Source of the DNA: Bacillota bacterium
Lineage (GTDB): Bacteria; Bacillota; Clostridia; Saccharofermentanales; DTU023
NCBI GenBank assembly: GCA_029570375.1
Contig: JAKPXB010000032.1
Location: forward strand, 1 to 45,790
Reading direction: 5' to 3'
DNA: 45,790 nt
This document shows, piece by piece, positions 34,431 to 43,189 of this stretch (positions are counted from its first letter, which is position 1; each line of letters begins with the position of its first letter). Made by a program: the position numbers and the translations under genes. The notes beneath the pieces are model-generated. The model made no database searches. It was not told the DNA's origin and saw only the letters and a program-made list of their open reading frames with translations.

Positions 34431-35180
34431 ATGGATGGTAGTCTGATCACATATGCGGCGATGACACACACTGGCTTCGTCCGTGAGAAGAATGAAGACT
34501 ATTACGCGATCGACGCCTCCGGCAGCCAGTGGCCGATGATCTTCATTGTGTGTGACGGGCTTGGCGGACATAAGAACGGCGCTCTCGCGAGCAGAACGGC
34601 GGTCGAGTTCGCGCGGTCCTATCTGCGTGAGACACTGCCTGAAGAGAATGATCCTTATAAGATTCGCACGCTGCTTGAAGACGTCGTTCAGAAAACGAAT
34701 GTCCGCGTCTACCTCACATCGCTTGAAAGCGAAGAGAATTCCGGCATGGGAACCACGATGACCCTGATGGTTCTCTATGAACGCAGTTGTTTTATCGCGC
34801 ACATCGGAGACAGCCGCTGTTACCTCTTTCGTGACAACAAGCTGGAACGCCTGACAACGGACGACACCTATGTGAGCGAGATGGTTGCCTCCGGGTCAAT
34901 CTCGGAGAATGAGAGCATCAAACACCCCAGACGCCATGTTCTGACACAGGCTCTGGGCTTCCCGGAGTATGTGACGCCGGAAGTGATACACATCGAATTG
35001 CTGCCTGATGACCGTTTTCTGCTCTCGAGTGACGGTTTGCACGGGTATCTGACCTCTGAGGCGATACAAGCGGCGCTTCAGACCGGCGAATCACCTGAAC
35101 AGACCGCCTCGTCGCTGATAGGGCGGACACTGGAGGCGGGAGCTCCCGACAATGTCACCGTCCTTGTTGTTTTTGCCTGA
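34431..35180 (+). CDS. prpC: PP2C-family Ser/Thr protein phosphatase
   Basis: The 249-residue metal-dependent phosphatase reverses the phosphorylation made by PrkC. Motifs are VREKNEDYYAID, VCDGLGGHKNG, GMGTTMTLMV, IAHIGDSRCYLFRD, LSSDGLHGYL and PDNVTVLVV, covering the metal-binding Asp residues of the family. It is cytoplasmic, with no membrane segment. The ATG at 34431 has AGGAAAGGA upstream. prkC follows 12 bp downstream, so the antagonists are co-transcribed from the promoter at 34212-34240. Confidence 0.95.
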   Translation: MDGSLITYAAMTHTGFVREKNEDYYAIDASGSQWPMIFIVCDGLGGHKNGALASRTAVEFARSYLRETLPEENDPYKIRTLLEDVVQKTNVRVYLTSLESEENSGMGTTMTLMVLYERSCFIAHIGDSRCYLFRDNKLERLTTDDTYVSEMVASGSISENESIKHPRRHVLTQALGFPEYVTPEVIHIELLPDDRFLLSSDGLHGYLTSEAIQAALQTGESPEQTASSLIGRTLEAGAPDNVTVLVVFA

Positions 35181-35192
35181 CTGGAGGTTTGA

Positions 35193-37319
35193 ATGATTAC
35201 ATCACAGCCGTTTCCTGCCGGCACAGTGTTTGCGGAGAGATACCGCATCGCCAGCACCCTCGGACAGGGGGGGATGGCAACTGTGTACCTGGCGGTTGAA
35301 TTGAATTCAGGGAGGCAGGTCGCCGTCAAGGTGATGCACGGTGATCTGGCAAACGACCCCGAATTCGTCCGCCGGTTCGCGACTGAAGCGAGGGCTGCCG
35401 CGAGTCTTGATCACCCCAATATCGTCCGCGTACTCGATTACGGTTCTTACGAAGGCGTCCGCTATATCGTTCAGGAGTATGTTGAGGGGAACACGCTGAA
35501 AGAGATCATCCGCCGCCACGGACCGATTGATTACCGCCTGGCGGCGCCGCTCCTTATCCAGATCGGGCTCGCGCTCGAACACGCCCACAAACGCGAAGTC
35601 ATCCATCGCGATATAAAACCGCAGAACATTATGATCACTTCGGATATGGTCGCGAAGGTGACAGATTTCGGCATCGCGCGCGCGTCCAGTACCAATACGA
35701 TCACACTGACCGGCGGTGTCGTGATGGGATCCGTCCATTATTTTTCGCCTGAACAGGCGCGCGGCGGCCAGGTGACCGCGCGGTCTGACCTCTATTCACT
35801 CGGCATTATGTTCTACGAGATGCTCACGGGCAGGCTTCCTTTCGACGGCGAATCCTCTGTCGCCGTCGCGATCAAGCACTTGCAGGAGGTTCCCCCGGCT
35901 CCGTCAACTCTTGTTCCGTCTCTTCCCCCCGCTCTGGACCGCATCATCAACCGGGCGATTCAGAAAAACCCGGACGCCCGCTATCAATCTGCGCGCGAGC
36001 TTGTCGATGAGCTCGACGCCTTTATGGTCGATCCGAACGGCGTATACGGGGTGATCCCCAAATCCGCCGCCGCCTGGGAGGGCGCTTCGACTTCAGCGAT
36101 CAGCGTCCAGAACGGCGAGTCGAATTTCCAGAAGATGCACGAGATCGAGAAGACCTACAACAGACGGCGCTCCTCGCGGTTCCGCGATACGGCGGTCGCC
36201 GTGGCGGTGGTTTCTGTCGCTGTCGCGCTGCTCGCCGTACTTACTATTTATCTCCTGAACCGCTTTACACCTGATGAATTGCCGGACCAGAGCCATACAG
36301 AGATCGTGCTGCCCAACTTCCGGGGGAGCTCGATCCATGACATCGAGAACCAGCTTAAAGCGCTCGAGGAAGCCGGCATGACCATCGAACGGAAATTTGA
36401 GGTCAGCGATACGGTTCTCCCGGATATCGTTCTCAAGCAGGAGCCGGATTCGGACGGGACTGTCAGGGTAAAACCAAAGGGCGTCATACTGACGCTCTAT
36501 ATCTCACTTGGCAAAGATTCTGAAGTCGTACCGGATGTTGTCGGGCAGACGTCAAGCCTCGCCGATATTACACTGCGTTCACAGGGCTTTATTGTGAAAT
36601 TTACGACCGAGCCCTCGGATACAGTGCCGAAAGGTATTGTAATCCGGACGGATCCGCCGGCGGATGAACTCCTGCCGAAAGGGGCGACGATTGAGCTCGT
36701 CTACAGTTCCGGTCCCTCGCAGGTAAAAGTGCCGAAGATTACGGGGCTGCGCTATGAGGATGCGATCAAACTTCTGACAGAGAATTCTCTTCTCATCGGC
36801 GGCGAGTCGTTTATCTCAGGCACGGCGCCTCCCGCTAATGATAAGTATATTATCAAGCAGACGCCGGCTCCCAATACGAAAGTTCCGCAGAATACGCCCG
36901 TGACAATCGTGGTCGGCACGGCGCAGGAACTCTACTATTCTGAGAATCCGACGACGACGGCGGCGGAGCAGACGATGCCGCTGCTGGAGGGATCTACCTT
37001 TGCCACCGCGAAGGAAAAACTGAAGCAGATCAATGTCACCACGATCCGGATGAAACCATGGAATGAGTCGACGGCAGCACTCGATCCTTTGAATTCCGGC
37101 GACGCGGATAAGATTTACATTCTGTCGCAGACGCCGGCGCCCGGAGTCACATTCAAGCCGGCGGACGGTGTGGATCTCATGTATGGTTCCGCGGAGGATT
37201 ATCAGAACTACATCAATCCTCCTCCGCCTCCGACGAATCCGCCGACGGACCCGCCGACGGACCCGCCTACAGAGCCGCCGGCAGTACCGACCACAACGAC
37301 AACAACCGCTGCGCCTTAG
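35193..37319 (+). CDS. prkC: PASTA-domain eukaryotic-like Ser/Thr kinase
   Basis: The 708-residue kinase senses muropeptides or lipid II and controls wall growth and dormancy exit in Firmicutes. The cytoplasmic kinase domain (about 15-275) has GQGGMATVYLA, Lys46, HRDIKPQN (138-145, Asp140), DFG (158-160) and SPEQARGG. A juxtamembrane stretch leads to one membrane helix (about 332-354). Outside are four PASTA domains (about 370-440, 440-510, 510-580, 590-665), then a Pro/Thr tail ending in a Thr run, like the L,D-transpeptidase tails. GGAGG precedes the ATG by 7 bases. Confidence 0.96.
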   Translation: MITSQPFPAGTVFAERYRIASTLGQGGMATVYLAVELNSGRQVAVKVMHGDLANDPEFVRRFATEARAAASLDHPNIVRVLDYGSYEGVRYIVQEYVEGNTLKEIIRRHGPIDYRLAAPLLIQIGLALEHAHKREVIHRDIKPQNIMITSDMVAKVTDFGIARASSTNTITLTGGVVMGSVHYFSPEQARGGQVTARSDLYSLGIMFYEMLTGRLPFDGESSVAVAIKHLQEVPPAPSTLVPSLPPALDRIINRAIQKNPDARYQSARELVDELDAFMVDPNGVYGVIPKSAAAWEGASTSAISVQNGESNFQKMHEIEKTYNRRRSSRFRDTAVAVAVVSVAVALLAVLTIYLLNRFTPDELPDQSHTEIVLPNFRGSSIHDIENQLKALEEAGMTIERKFEVSDTVLPDIVLKQEPDSDGTVRVKPKGVILTLYISLGKDSEVVPDVVGQTSSLADITLRSQGFIVKFTTEPSDTVPKGIVIRTDPPADELLPKGATIELVYSSGPSQVKVPKITGLRYEDAIKLLTENSLLIGGESFISGTAPPANDKYIIKQTPAPNTKVPQNTPVTIVVGTAQELYYSENPTTTAAEQTMPLLEGSTFATAKEKLKQINVTTIRMKPWNESTAALDPLNSGDADKIYILSQTPAPGVTFKPADGVDLMYGSAEDYQNYINPPPPPTNPPTDPPTDPPTEPPAVPTTTTTTAAP

Positions 37320-37361
37320 CAGGGGAACGCGCCGGGCTGCCGGAAGTGAAAGGGTGATTCC

Positions 37362-38081
37362 ATGAGTGTGAAATTAAACGAAGAGCGTCGGGATGTTTTT
37401 CTGAACCGTTCCCGCATGCTCCTGTGTCCGTCGATCCTTTCGTCCGACCTCGCGGATCTCGCCGGCGCCGTGAATGGTTTGGGCGACGCGGTTGATATGG
37501 TGCACTGCGACGTCATGGACGGCCATTTCGTTCCGAACCTGACATTCGGTCCTCCCGTAATTAGGGCGCTGGCGGCACACACGGATAAACCGCTCGATGT
37601 CCACCTGATGGTGACGAACCCCGACCGCCTCCTCGACGCGTATGCCGGGGCGGGCGCTGACATCCTCGTGGTGCACTGGGAAACCCTGAGGCACGCGCAG
37701 CGGACGCTCTCGCGCATCAGGGAGCTTGGATGTTACGCGGGACTCGCGCTCAACCCCGCTACGCCTGTTGAATCGGCGAAGTGGCTGCTGCCTGATCTCG
37801 ATATGATTCTTCTGATGTCTGTCAATCCGGGATTCAGCGGGCAGGCGTTTATACCGCAGGTCATGGACAAAATAAAAGAGACGCGGAAGCTGATTGACAC
37901 TTCCGGTTACCCGATTCGGCTGCAGGTAGACGGCGGGGTGACTTCCGGAAACGCCGCCGAGGTTATCCGCGCCGGAGCGGATATGGTCGTTGCCGGTTCT
38001 GCCGTATTCGGACAGAAATTTCCGAAAGAAGCGGCCGAGGAGCTCGGGCGGACGATCAGGACGGCGAGAGCGAAGCTCTAG
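37362..38081 (+). CDS. rpe: Ribulose-phosphate 3-epimerase
   Basis: Rpe interconverts ribulose 5-phosphate and xylulose 5-phosphate. The 239-residue TIM barrel shows LCPSILSSDLADL, HCDVMDGHFVPNLTFGP, DVHLMVTNPD, LMSVNPGFSGQAFIP and QVDGGVTSGNA. The start at 37362 (AGGGTG upstream) adds about 18 residues to the usual N-terminus; an ATG at codon 19 lacks a ribosome-binding site. In the B. subtilis order rsgA lies between prkC and rpe; here the gap is only 42 bp. Confidence 0.95.
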   Translation: MSVKLNEERRDVFLNRSRMLLCPSILSSDLADLAGAVNGLGDAVDMVHCDVMDGHFVPNLTFGPPVIRALAAHTDKPLDVHLMVTNPDRLLDAYAGAGADILVVHWETLRHAQRTLSRIRELGCYAGLALNPATPVESAKWLLPDLDMILLMSVNPGFSGQAFIPQVMDKIKETRKLIDTSGYPIRLQVDGGVTSGNAAEVIRAGADMVVAGSAVFGQKFPKEAAEELGRTIRTARAKL

Positions 38082-38084
38082 AAC

Positions 38085-38852
38085 ATGGCCGTTCACCCGT
38101 TTGATGCTGTTATCGCACTAGCCGGGCAGCCCGGGCCGGAGGATCTGTTCGCGTCGCTTTTGCTCTCGCGCGCCCGCCGGATCATCTCTGCCGACGGAGG
38201 CGCCGACAGGGCGGCCCGTCTCGGGTTTGTTTCTGATTATATCGTCGGTGATTTCGATTCTATCGCTGACGGTGATGCCCGCGCGACGGCCGCGTCGGCA
38301 AAACACTTCCGGTTCCCCCGGGACAAAGACCATACGGACGGGGAGCTCGCGCTTGCGGCCGCTGTTCTGCTCTCATCAGGAAAGCATGTCCCGGATGATG
38401 AATATGAGCTTTACCGGCAGTTTGACGCCATCGGGGACCTCCGCGGCATGTCGCTGCTTTTTCTCAATTACTTCGGATCGCGCCATGACCACACGCTTGC
38501 CAATATGGCGCTCGCCCTCTTGTCTTCGAGACGAGGAGCCGATGTGTTTCTGACAGACGGGACGACACTGGGGCGGCTGGTGACGGGACCCGCGTGCCTC
38601 AGACCTGTTTTTCCTTCCGACTGTTTTGTCCGCGCAGGGGAGAGGGCATTTCTCTTTTCCGTTCTGCCTCTCGACGACCGCGTCGATGGGCTGACGCTCA
38701 GAGGCCTGCGATGGGAGCTTGACAATGCGCGGCTTCCGCTGACACGTGCCCTCGCGCTCAGTAACCGCGCGCCGGCGGGATACCCGGATTGCGCCTCACT
38801 CGCGCTCGAGCGGGGAACCGTTGCGCTTTTTACGTTTCCTGAAGATTTGTAA
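38085..38852 (+). CDS. thiN: Thiamine pyrophosphokinase
   Basis: ThiN makes thiamine diphosphate from thiamine and ATP. The 255-residue protein contains ISADGGADRAARLG, IVGDFDSI, PRDKDHTDGELAL and GSRHDHTLANMALAL, all typical. The ATG is 3 bp after the rpe stop, so it is the last gene of the operon. The middle segment (about residues 100-125) is longer than usual. A large hairpin terminator follows. Confidence 0.92.
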   Translation: MAVHPFDAVIALAGQPGPEDLFASLLLSRARRIISADGGADRAARLGFVSDYIVGDFDSIADGDARATAASAKHFRFPRDKDHTDGELALAAAVLLSSGKHVPDDEYELYRQFDAIGDLRGMSLLFLNYFGSRHDHTLANMALALLSSRRGADVFLTDGTTLGRLVTGPACLRPVFPSDCFVRAGERAFLFSVLPLDDRVDGLTLRGLRWELDNARLPLTRALALSNRAPAGYPDCASLALERGTVALFTFPEDL

Positions 38853-38866
38853 AAGGATTAATGCGA

Positions 38867-38910
38867 AAGAGACGGTTCTTTCGTCCGCGCATGCGAAAGA
38901 ACCGTCTCTT
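38867..38910. terminator. Long-stem terminator between convergent thiN and tyrS
   Basis: A perfect 17-bp stem (38867-38883 with 38894-38910) and a 10-base loop fill the 59-bp gap. The right arm ends one base from the tyrS stop codon. T-rich sequence is modest on both sides (TTATTT on plus, CCTTTT on minus). Confidence 0.8.
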
Positions 38911-38911
38911 C

Positions 38912-40135
38912 TTATTTAAGGATCAGTTTGATGTAGCGTTTCTTGCCTAGGCGGATGAGGAGTTCGCTGTCGGTAAAGGCCTCTTCTTTCAGTTCGGCAA
39001 ACAGCTCTTTCACCGGCTGATTCCCCGTATAGAGACCGCCCTGGCCGATCAGCCGGCGGGCTTCGCCTTTAGATGAGGTGATTTTGTGATTCGCCAGGAT
39101 ATCGATGAAAGTGGCGCCTAGCTCATCGCGGGAGATGATTTCGGTCGGAACGGAAGAATCGTCGCCGCCTGTTCCGAACACGGAGCGGGCAGCCTGCGCC
39201 GCCTGTTCCGCTTTTTCGCGCCCGTGGACGATCGAGGTCACTTCGAGGGCGAGCCGTTCTTTCGCCTCGTTGATGGCGGAGCCTTTCAGCTTATCGTACG
39301 CTTCGATCTCTTCCAGGGGGAGCATGGTCATCAGACGCATAGACTGCGTGACGATTTCATCCTCGATATTCCGCCAGTACTGGTAGAAATCATAGACGGA
39401 GCATTTGTCTTCATCGAGCCACAGCGCGCCTTTGGCGGTCTTGCCCATCTTGGCGCCGCTCGCGGTCGTCAGAAGCTTGAATGTCATCCCGTTGGCGCTC
39501 TCCTGTTCCTTTCGGCGAATCAGTTCCGCGCCGGCGATGATATTCGACCACTGGTCGTCTCCCCCCGCCTGCAGACGGCAGCCGTACCGTCGGAAAAGCT
39601 GCAGGAAATCAAACGCCTGGAGTGTCATGTAATTGAATTCAAGGAAAGTCAGACCGCTGTCGAGCCGCTGTTTGTAACAATCGGCGCCGAGCATGCGGCT
39701 GATCGTGAAATGCGGCCCCACCTCGCGGATAAACTCGATGTAATTCATTGGGACGAGCCAGTCGGCGTTATCCGCGAAAATAATCTTTCCCTCGCTGACG
39801 TCGAGGATGCGTTTCATCTGTTTTATGAAACAGCCGACGTTGTGTTGAATGGTCTCCGGAGACAGGACGGAACGCATATCCGTCCGGCCGGAGGGGTCTC
39901 CGATATAGCCGGTTCCGCCCCCCATCAGCGCGATCGGAACGATCCCCGCGTCCTGCATATGCTTCATCACCATAATCTGGAGCAGATGGCCGGCGTGCAG
40001 ACTGTCCGCCGTCGGGTCAAAGCCGATATAGAAGGTCGCGCCTCTGTTAGACAGGTACTGACGCACCTCGTCTTCGTGTGTGACCTGCGCGATGTAACCG
40101 CGTGCGAGAAGCGTGTCAAAAACATGATTCTTCAT
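38912..40135 (-). CDS. tyrS: Tyrosyl-tRNA synthetase
   Basis: The 407-residue class I synthetase charges tRNA-Tyr. The HIGH-type motif is DSLHAGHLL within FYIGFDPTAD, the KMSKS loop reads GAKMGKTAKGALW as in TyrRS, and a C-terminal S4-like RNA-binding domain (SSKGEARRLIGQGGLY) is present. The ATG at 40135 has AGGAGG nine bases upstream. It follows tmcAL by about 47 bp on the same strand with no room for a T-box leader, so it is probably co-transcribed. Confidence 0.96.
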   Translation of the reverse strand: MKNHVFDTLLARGYIAQVTHEDEVRQYLSNRGATFYIGFDPTADSLHAGHLLQIMVMKHMQDAGIVPIALMGGGTGYIGDPSGRTDMRSVLSPETIQHNVGCFIKQMKRILDVSEGKIIFADNADWLVPMNYIEFIREVGPHFTISRMLGADCYKQRLDSGLTFLEFNYMTLQAFDFLQLFRRYGCRLQAGGDDQWSNIIAGAELIRRKEQESANGMTFKLLTTASGAKMGKTAKGALWLDEDKCSVYDFYQYWRNIEDEIVTQSMRLMTMLPLEEIEAYDKLKGSAINEAKERLALEVTSIVHGREKAEQAAQAARSVFGTGGDDSSVPTEIISRDELGATFIDILANHKITSSKGEARRLIGQGGLYTGNQPVKELFAELKEEAFTDSELLIRLGKKRYIKLILK

Positions 40136-40182
40136 AATGTGCAACCTCCTTGCGTATTCTCTGACTTCACTACTTTACCATA

Positions 40183-41544
40183 CTACCTGAGCTGGAGGAC
40201 ACGCCGGTCAAATTCGTTCACATCGCCAAGCTTCGCCTGGTGATTCCACAGCGCCTGCGCGTAGAGGTCAAGACCCGCCTGTTCGCGCGCGGCTTCCTCT
40301 TTCAGCGAGCGATAATCCGACGCGTTTATGATGACGGGCAGGGAAGATGTCTCGCGCATGAAAGAGAGAAGGCGTTTCCCGCGGCGGGTGAATCCGAGGA
40401 CGCGGATGTACTGTGGCTTTTGGCGGCAGAGGGCATCGCTGCCGCTTTCGATATGCATGGCAGCGGCGAGGATCGCGCGCCTGACGCGCGACGCGGGAAA
40501 GGCGCGTGTCGCCATCATTCGGATGAAGTCGTCGTAAGGGAGACGCTCCCGGAAACCCGGGGACGGCTGCGCAGGGCTTTCCGGATCCGCGTCTTCCCGC
40601 CGGTCGGTCCGCCCGCATTGAAGCGGATCGCCGCGAAGGGCTCCGCACAGACGCTCCGCGAGTCCTCCCTGCATGCCGCTGATCCGGCGGAGCGCGTCCG
40701 TGTCCCGGAAAAGAGGGGACAGAAGGAGCGCCGGCGCCATCTGTTCTTCCGTGACAAGCCCCCGGCCTTCCGCGAAGGACTGCATGACGGCAGCCGTTGA
40801 TTCGGGGGGCAGCACAGACGTCAGATACTGACATATCTCCTGATACAGATGCCCGCTCCTGCCTTGCCCCCGTTCATGGTCACGGCAGGCTTGAGCAGCT
40901 GCGATTATCCTGCGGATCTGAGAGGCAGCGTACTTCTCTTTTTCGAAGAGGGGAAGAGCGTGCGTCGCGATGCCGTCCGCTGTATTTGAATCGCCGCGGA
41001 GGCGCGCTTTCATAAGGGCTTTTTCATATTCAACTGCGAGGATCGCGTTTGGCGATTGCAGGATAGTCAGAACCGCCTGACCGCCTGACAGGCGGGCAGC
41101 CGCTTCCGCGCGGGAAGCAGCAAATCCTTTTCCCCGGCGGATGCCTTCGCGGATCGCCTCAGCGAGCTCGGGCGGTTCTTCGGCCAGCAGAGCCGCGACT
41201 TCACGGATCGCGCTGTGGTGCTCAGGGCACTCGCTCCCGTACGCGATCCGGCGGACGACGCCGGTTGCCAGGAGTGTTTCGACCGCACCTTCCGCGAAGC
41301 GCTCCGCTGACGCAACGGCGAACGCCTGCGGAAGCTCCAGCACGAGGTCCGCTCCCTGGCGGAGCGCGATTTCCGCGCGCGTCCCTTTGTCGAGGAGGGC
41401 GGGGACACCGTGTTGGCAGAAGGGGCCGGATAAGCAGACGACAAGTCCGCCGTCCGGTCCGACTATTTCCCGGATCTGTCCGAGCTGCCGGGCGTGCCCG
41501 CGGTGAAAAGGATTATATTCGGCTGTCAGTCCGCACGTTTCCAT
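40183..41544 (-). CDS. tmcAL: tRNA(Met) cytidine acetate ligase-like nucleotidyltransferase (YlbM/TmcAL family)
   Basis: The 453-residue protein matches TmcAL, which makes N4-acetylcytidine at the wobble position of elongator tRNA-Met from acetate and ATP. The nucleotidyltransferase motif AEYNPFHRGHARQL, then GADLVLELP, YGSECPEH and the QSPNAILAVEYEKAL block are typical. The usual SGNFVQRGEPA motif here reads SGPFCQHGVPA, a variant. The ATG at 41544 has AAGGAAAGG with good spacing. It is upstream of tyrS, giving a small tRNA-function operon. Confidence 0.88.
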   Translation of the reverse strand: METCGLTAEYNPFHRGHARQLGQIREIVGPDGGLVVCLSGPFCQHGVPALLDKGTRAEIALRQGADLVLELPQAFAVASAERFAEGAVETLLATGVVRRIAYGSECPEHHSAIREVAALLAEEPPELAEAIREGIRRGKGFAASRAEAAARLSGGQAVLTILQSPNAILAVEYEKALMKARLRGDSNTADGIATHALPLFEKEKYAASQIRRIIAAAQACRDHERGQGRSGHLYQEICQYLTSVLPPESTAAVMQSFAEGRGLVTEEQMAPALLLSPLFRDTDALRRISGMQGGLAERLCGALRGDPLQCGRTDRREDADPESPAQPSPGFRERLPYDDFIRMMATRAFPASRVRRAILAAAMHIESGSDALCRQKPQYIRVLGFTRRGKRLLSFMRETSSLPVIINASDYRSLKEEAAREQAGLDLYAQALWNHQAKLGDVNEFDRRVLQLR

Positions 41545-41570
41545 GGTGTAGCCTTTCCTTACGGCAATGG

Positions 41571-41579
41571 TGCTAAAAT
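41571..41579 (+). promoter_or_regulatory. Possible extended -10 promoter for the unknown membrane protein
   Basis: TGCTAAAAT fits the extended -10 pattern about 25 bp before the ATG at 41603. No -35 is evident. Confidence 0.4.
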
Positions 41580-41580
41580 C

Positions 41581-41609
41581 AAGCTAAAGGATGGATCACC
41601 AAATGTCAA
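41581..41609 (-). promoter_or_regulatory. Possible promoter of tmcAL-tyrS
   Basis: A perfect TTGACA (41609-41604, minus strand) is 17 bp from a poor -10, TAGCTT (41586-41581). It would overlap the start codon of the divergent gene. Confidence 0.3.
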
Positions 41610-43036
41610 AAAGAAAGCGGATTATTTTATCTATCTTGGCGGGTATTCTCGTCTTCTCCGTAGCGGCTGTGCTGATCTATGAGTTTTTTATGTCGCGCCG
41701 GGGGAGCCGGATCGCGCTCCCTGAGCTTCCCGGGTTGGCCTCCTCGCCGAAGGAGTATGACCCTGATACATTGGCCCCCGGCATTATGAAAGCGATCGAA
41801 CAGCACCTGTTGACATCGGTTTCAGTCCGCGGCCGCCAGGTGGACGGCCTGCTGGCAAGCGCTTATGAGACATCGCTCCTGCGCGGAGAGGAGGGGACAA
41901 AGACAGCCCTTATCTCGGCCGGAGATCAAATACGATACGGCCGCGCGCTTGTCAGAATGAACGAGCGCACCGCGTTTTTCAAATGGCTGGATGTGTTCGA
42001 CAGCGCCTTCCGGTCAGAGTCGGACGATTTTCACGCCTCAGTTCTGAAGCCCGGTACAGCGGGTTCAGATACAACCGGCACGGCAGAGGCGGCAAAAGAG
42101 AATAGCGGAACGGACGGCAGCGCCGGCGAGGCAGCAGACATCCCCCCGGACACGGAAGAGACGGGCGTTGAGCCGGGGCGTGATGAGCAGCCCGCTGAAA
42201 CGGATATCTACGTGCCGGCTGATCCGCACTGGAGTGTGACCCTTTCCTACACGCGGGTTCTGCTGGAAGGCTATCGGCGGTTCGGCGGCCGTGACCTCGA
42301 AAAGAGGATCACCGCAGAGTCCGACGCGTTGCTTCCTGTTTTTCTCAGCAAAAAAACGGACAGCGAGCTTCTCGCCGGCCCGAGGATGCTGCTGGCTGTC
42401 GATGCGTGGGACCGCCCGATCCCGGGTTCCACACCTGAGCCTGGCAAGGACGCGCCGATCGAGCGGAGCGTCGGAACATATCTCGCCGATATCGATCTGT
42501 GGGCGCTGTCGGCACTCGCCCGTTTTGATCCCCGGTGGGCGCCGATCGCAGGCGCCTGGCAGGAAACGGTGGAGAACGCGGCGCTGGAAAGCGCCATGCC
42601 GCTGTACGCCTCCGCGGTCAGAAGCGAGGACGCGAGTTACATCACTGTCACCGGAGGCGGCCTGCTGTCATCGGTCCGTGAGCAGCTCGCGATCGCGGTC
42701 AGCCTGGCTGAGGTCGGTTCGGTCAATCGCGATTTTGTTTCCTTTGTCCGTTCGTCCCTGCGCGACGCGAAGAGACTTCCACGAGGCTGGAATCCGGTGT
42801 CGGGGAGCGCTTCCGGGTCGTCCGCTCTTCCGGCGGACTACGCCGAAGCGCTCATCCTCGGTCGTATTTCCGGCGACGCGCTTCTGGTGGAAACGGCGCG
42901 TGAAGTATTGATGCAGTTTTACGCGGGAAGCCAGACGAGCGATATTTTCGGCGGATGGTTCAGAGCGGGGCAGACCGCCTACACATACCGCCTGGTCGCC
43001 GAGGATAATACCGCTGTGCTGGGCGCTTTTCGATGA
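41603..43036 (+). CDS. Uncharacterised membrane-anchored extracytoplasmic protein
   Basis: I do not recognise this 477-residue protein with certainty. It has a basic start (SKRKR), one membrane helix (about 6-26), a helical domain, a low-complexity Ser/Thr/Glu/Gly region (about 150-205), then a second helical domain to the end. The helix-rich second half, with YRRFGGRDLEKRI and a terminal GGWFRAGQTAYTYRLVAEDN block, resembles the alpha/alpha toroid of GH8-type glycosidases, but no catalytic pair can be assigned by eye. The ATG at 41603 (AAAGGA upstream) is preferred over 41591. It is divergent from tmcAL, with ackA 153 bp downstream. Confidence 0.8.
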   Translation: MSKRKRIILSILAGILVFSVAAVLIYEFFMSRRGSRIALPELPGLASSPKEYDPDTLAPGIMKAIEQHLLTSVSVRGRQVDGLLASAYETSLLRGEEGTKTALISAGDQIRYGRALVRMNERTAFFKWLDVFDSAFRSESDDFHASVLKPGTAGSDTTGTAEAAKENSGTDGSAGEAADIPPDTEETGVEPGRDEQPAETDIYVPADPHWSVTLSYTRVLLEGYRRFGGRDLEKRITAESDALLPVFLSKKTDSELLAGPRMLLAVDAWDRPIPGSTPEPGKDAPIERSVGTYLADIDLWALSALARFDPRWAPIAGAWQETVENAALESAMPLYASAVRSEDASYITVTGGGLLSSVREQLAIAVSLAEVGSVNRDFVSFVRSSLRDAKRLPRGWNPVSGSASGSSALPADYAEALILGRISGDALLVETAREVLMQFYAGSQTSDIFGGWFRAGQTAYTYRLVAEDNTAVLGAFR

Positions 43037-43043
43037 TATTTCG

Positions 43044-43074
43044 TTGACTGTTTAAAATTTTTGTATGCTATAAT
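43044..43074 (+). promoter_or_regulatory. Probable sigma-A promoter of ackA
   Basis: TTGACT (43044-43049) and a perfect TATAAT (43069-43074) are 19 bp apart; TGC just before the -10 makes it an extended -10. The leader of about 110 bases is GC-rich with self-complementary segments (CGGCGG and CCGCCG, 43142-43155). Confidence 0.6.
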
Positions 43075-43189
43075 TCCAGGTAGTTTGTGGCCGGGAAATC
43101 TCCGCGCGGGACGGACCGTTTCGACGCGGGGCCGGAAGCTGCGGCGGAGCCGCCGGCCATGCCGGACAATGAAAGGTATAGGAGATATT

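Noticed and set aside
37316-37717. Remnant of rsgA between prkC and rpe
   Set aside because: The gap is 42 bp and holds only the rpe ribosome-binding site; the overlapping minus-strand frame is a shadow of rpe.
40136-40182. T-box or other tRNA-sensing leader ahead of tyrS
   Set aside because: The gap to the upstream gene is under 50 bp and holds no T-box sequence or stem structure.
39224-40243. Open frame of 339 codons on the plus strand opposite tyrS
   Set aside because: tyrS on the minus strand has all synthetase motifs; the antisense frame has none and no ribosome-binding site.
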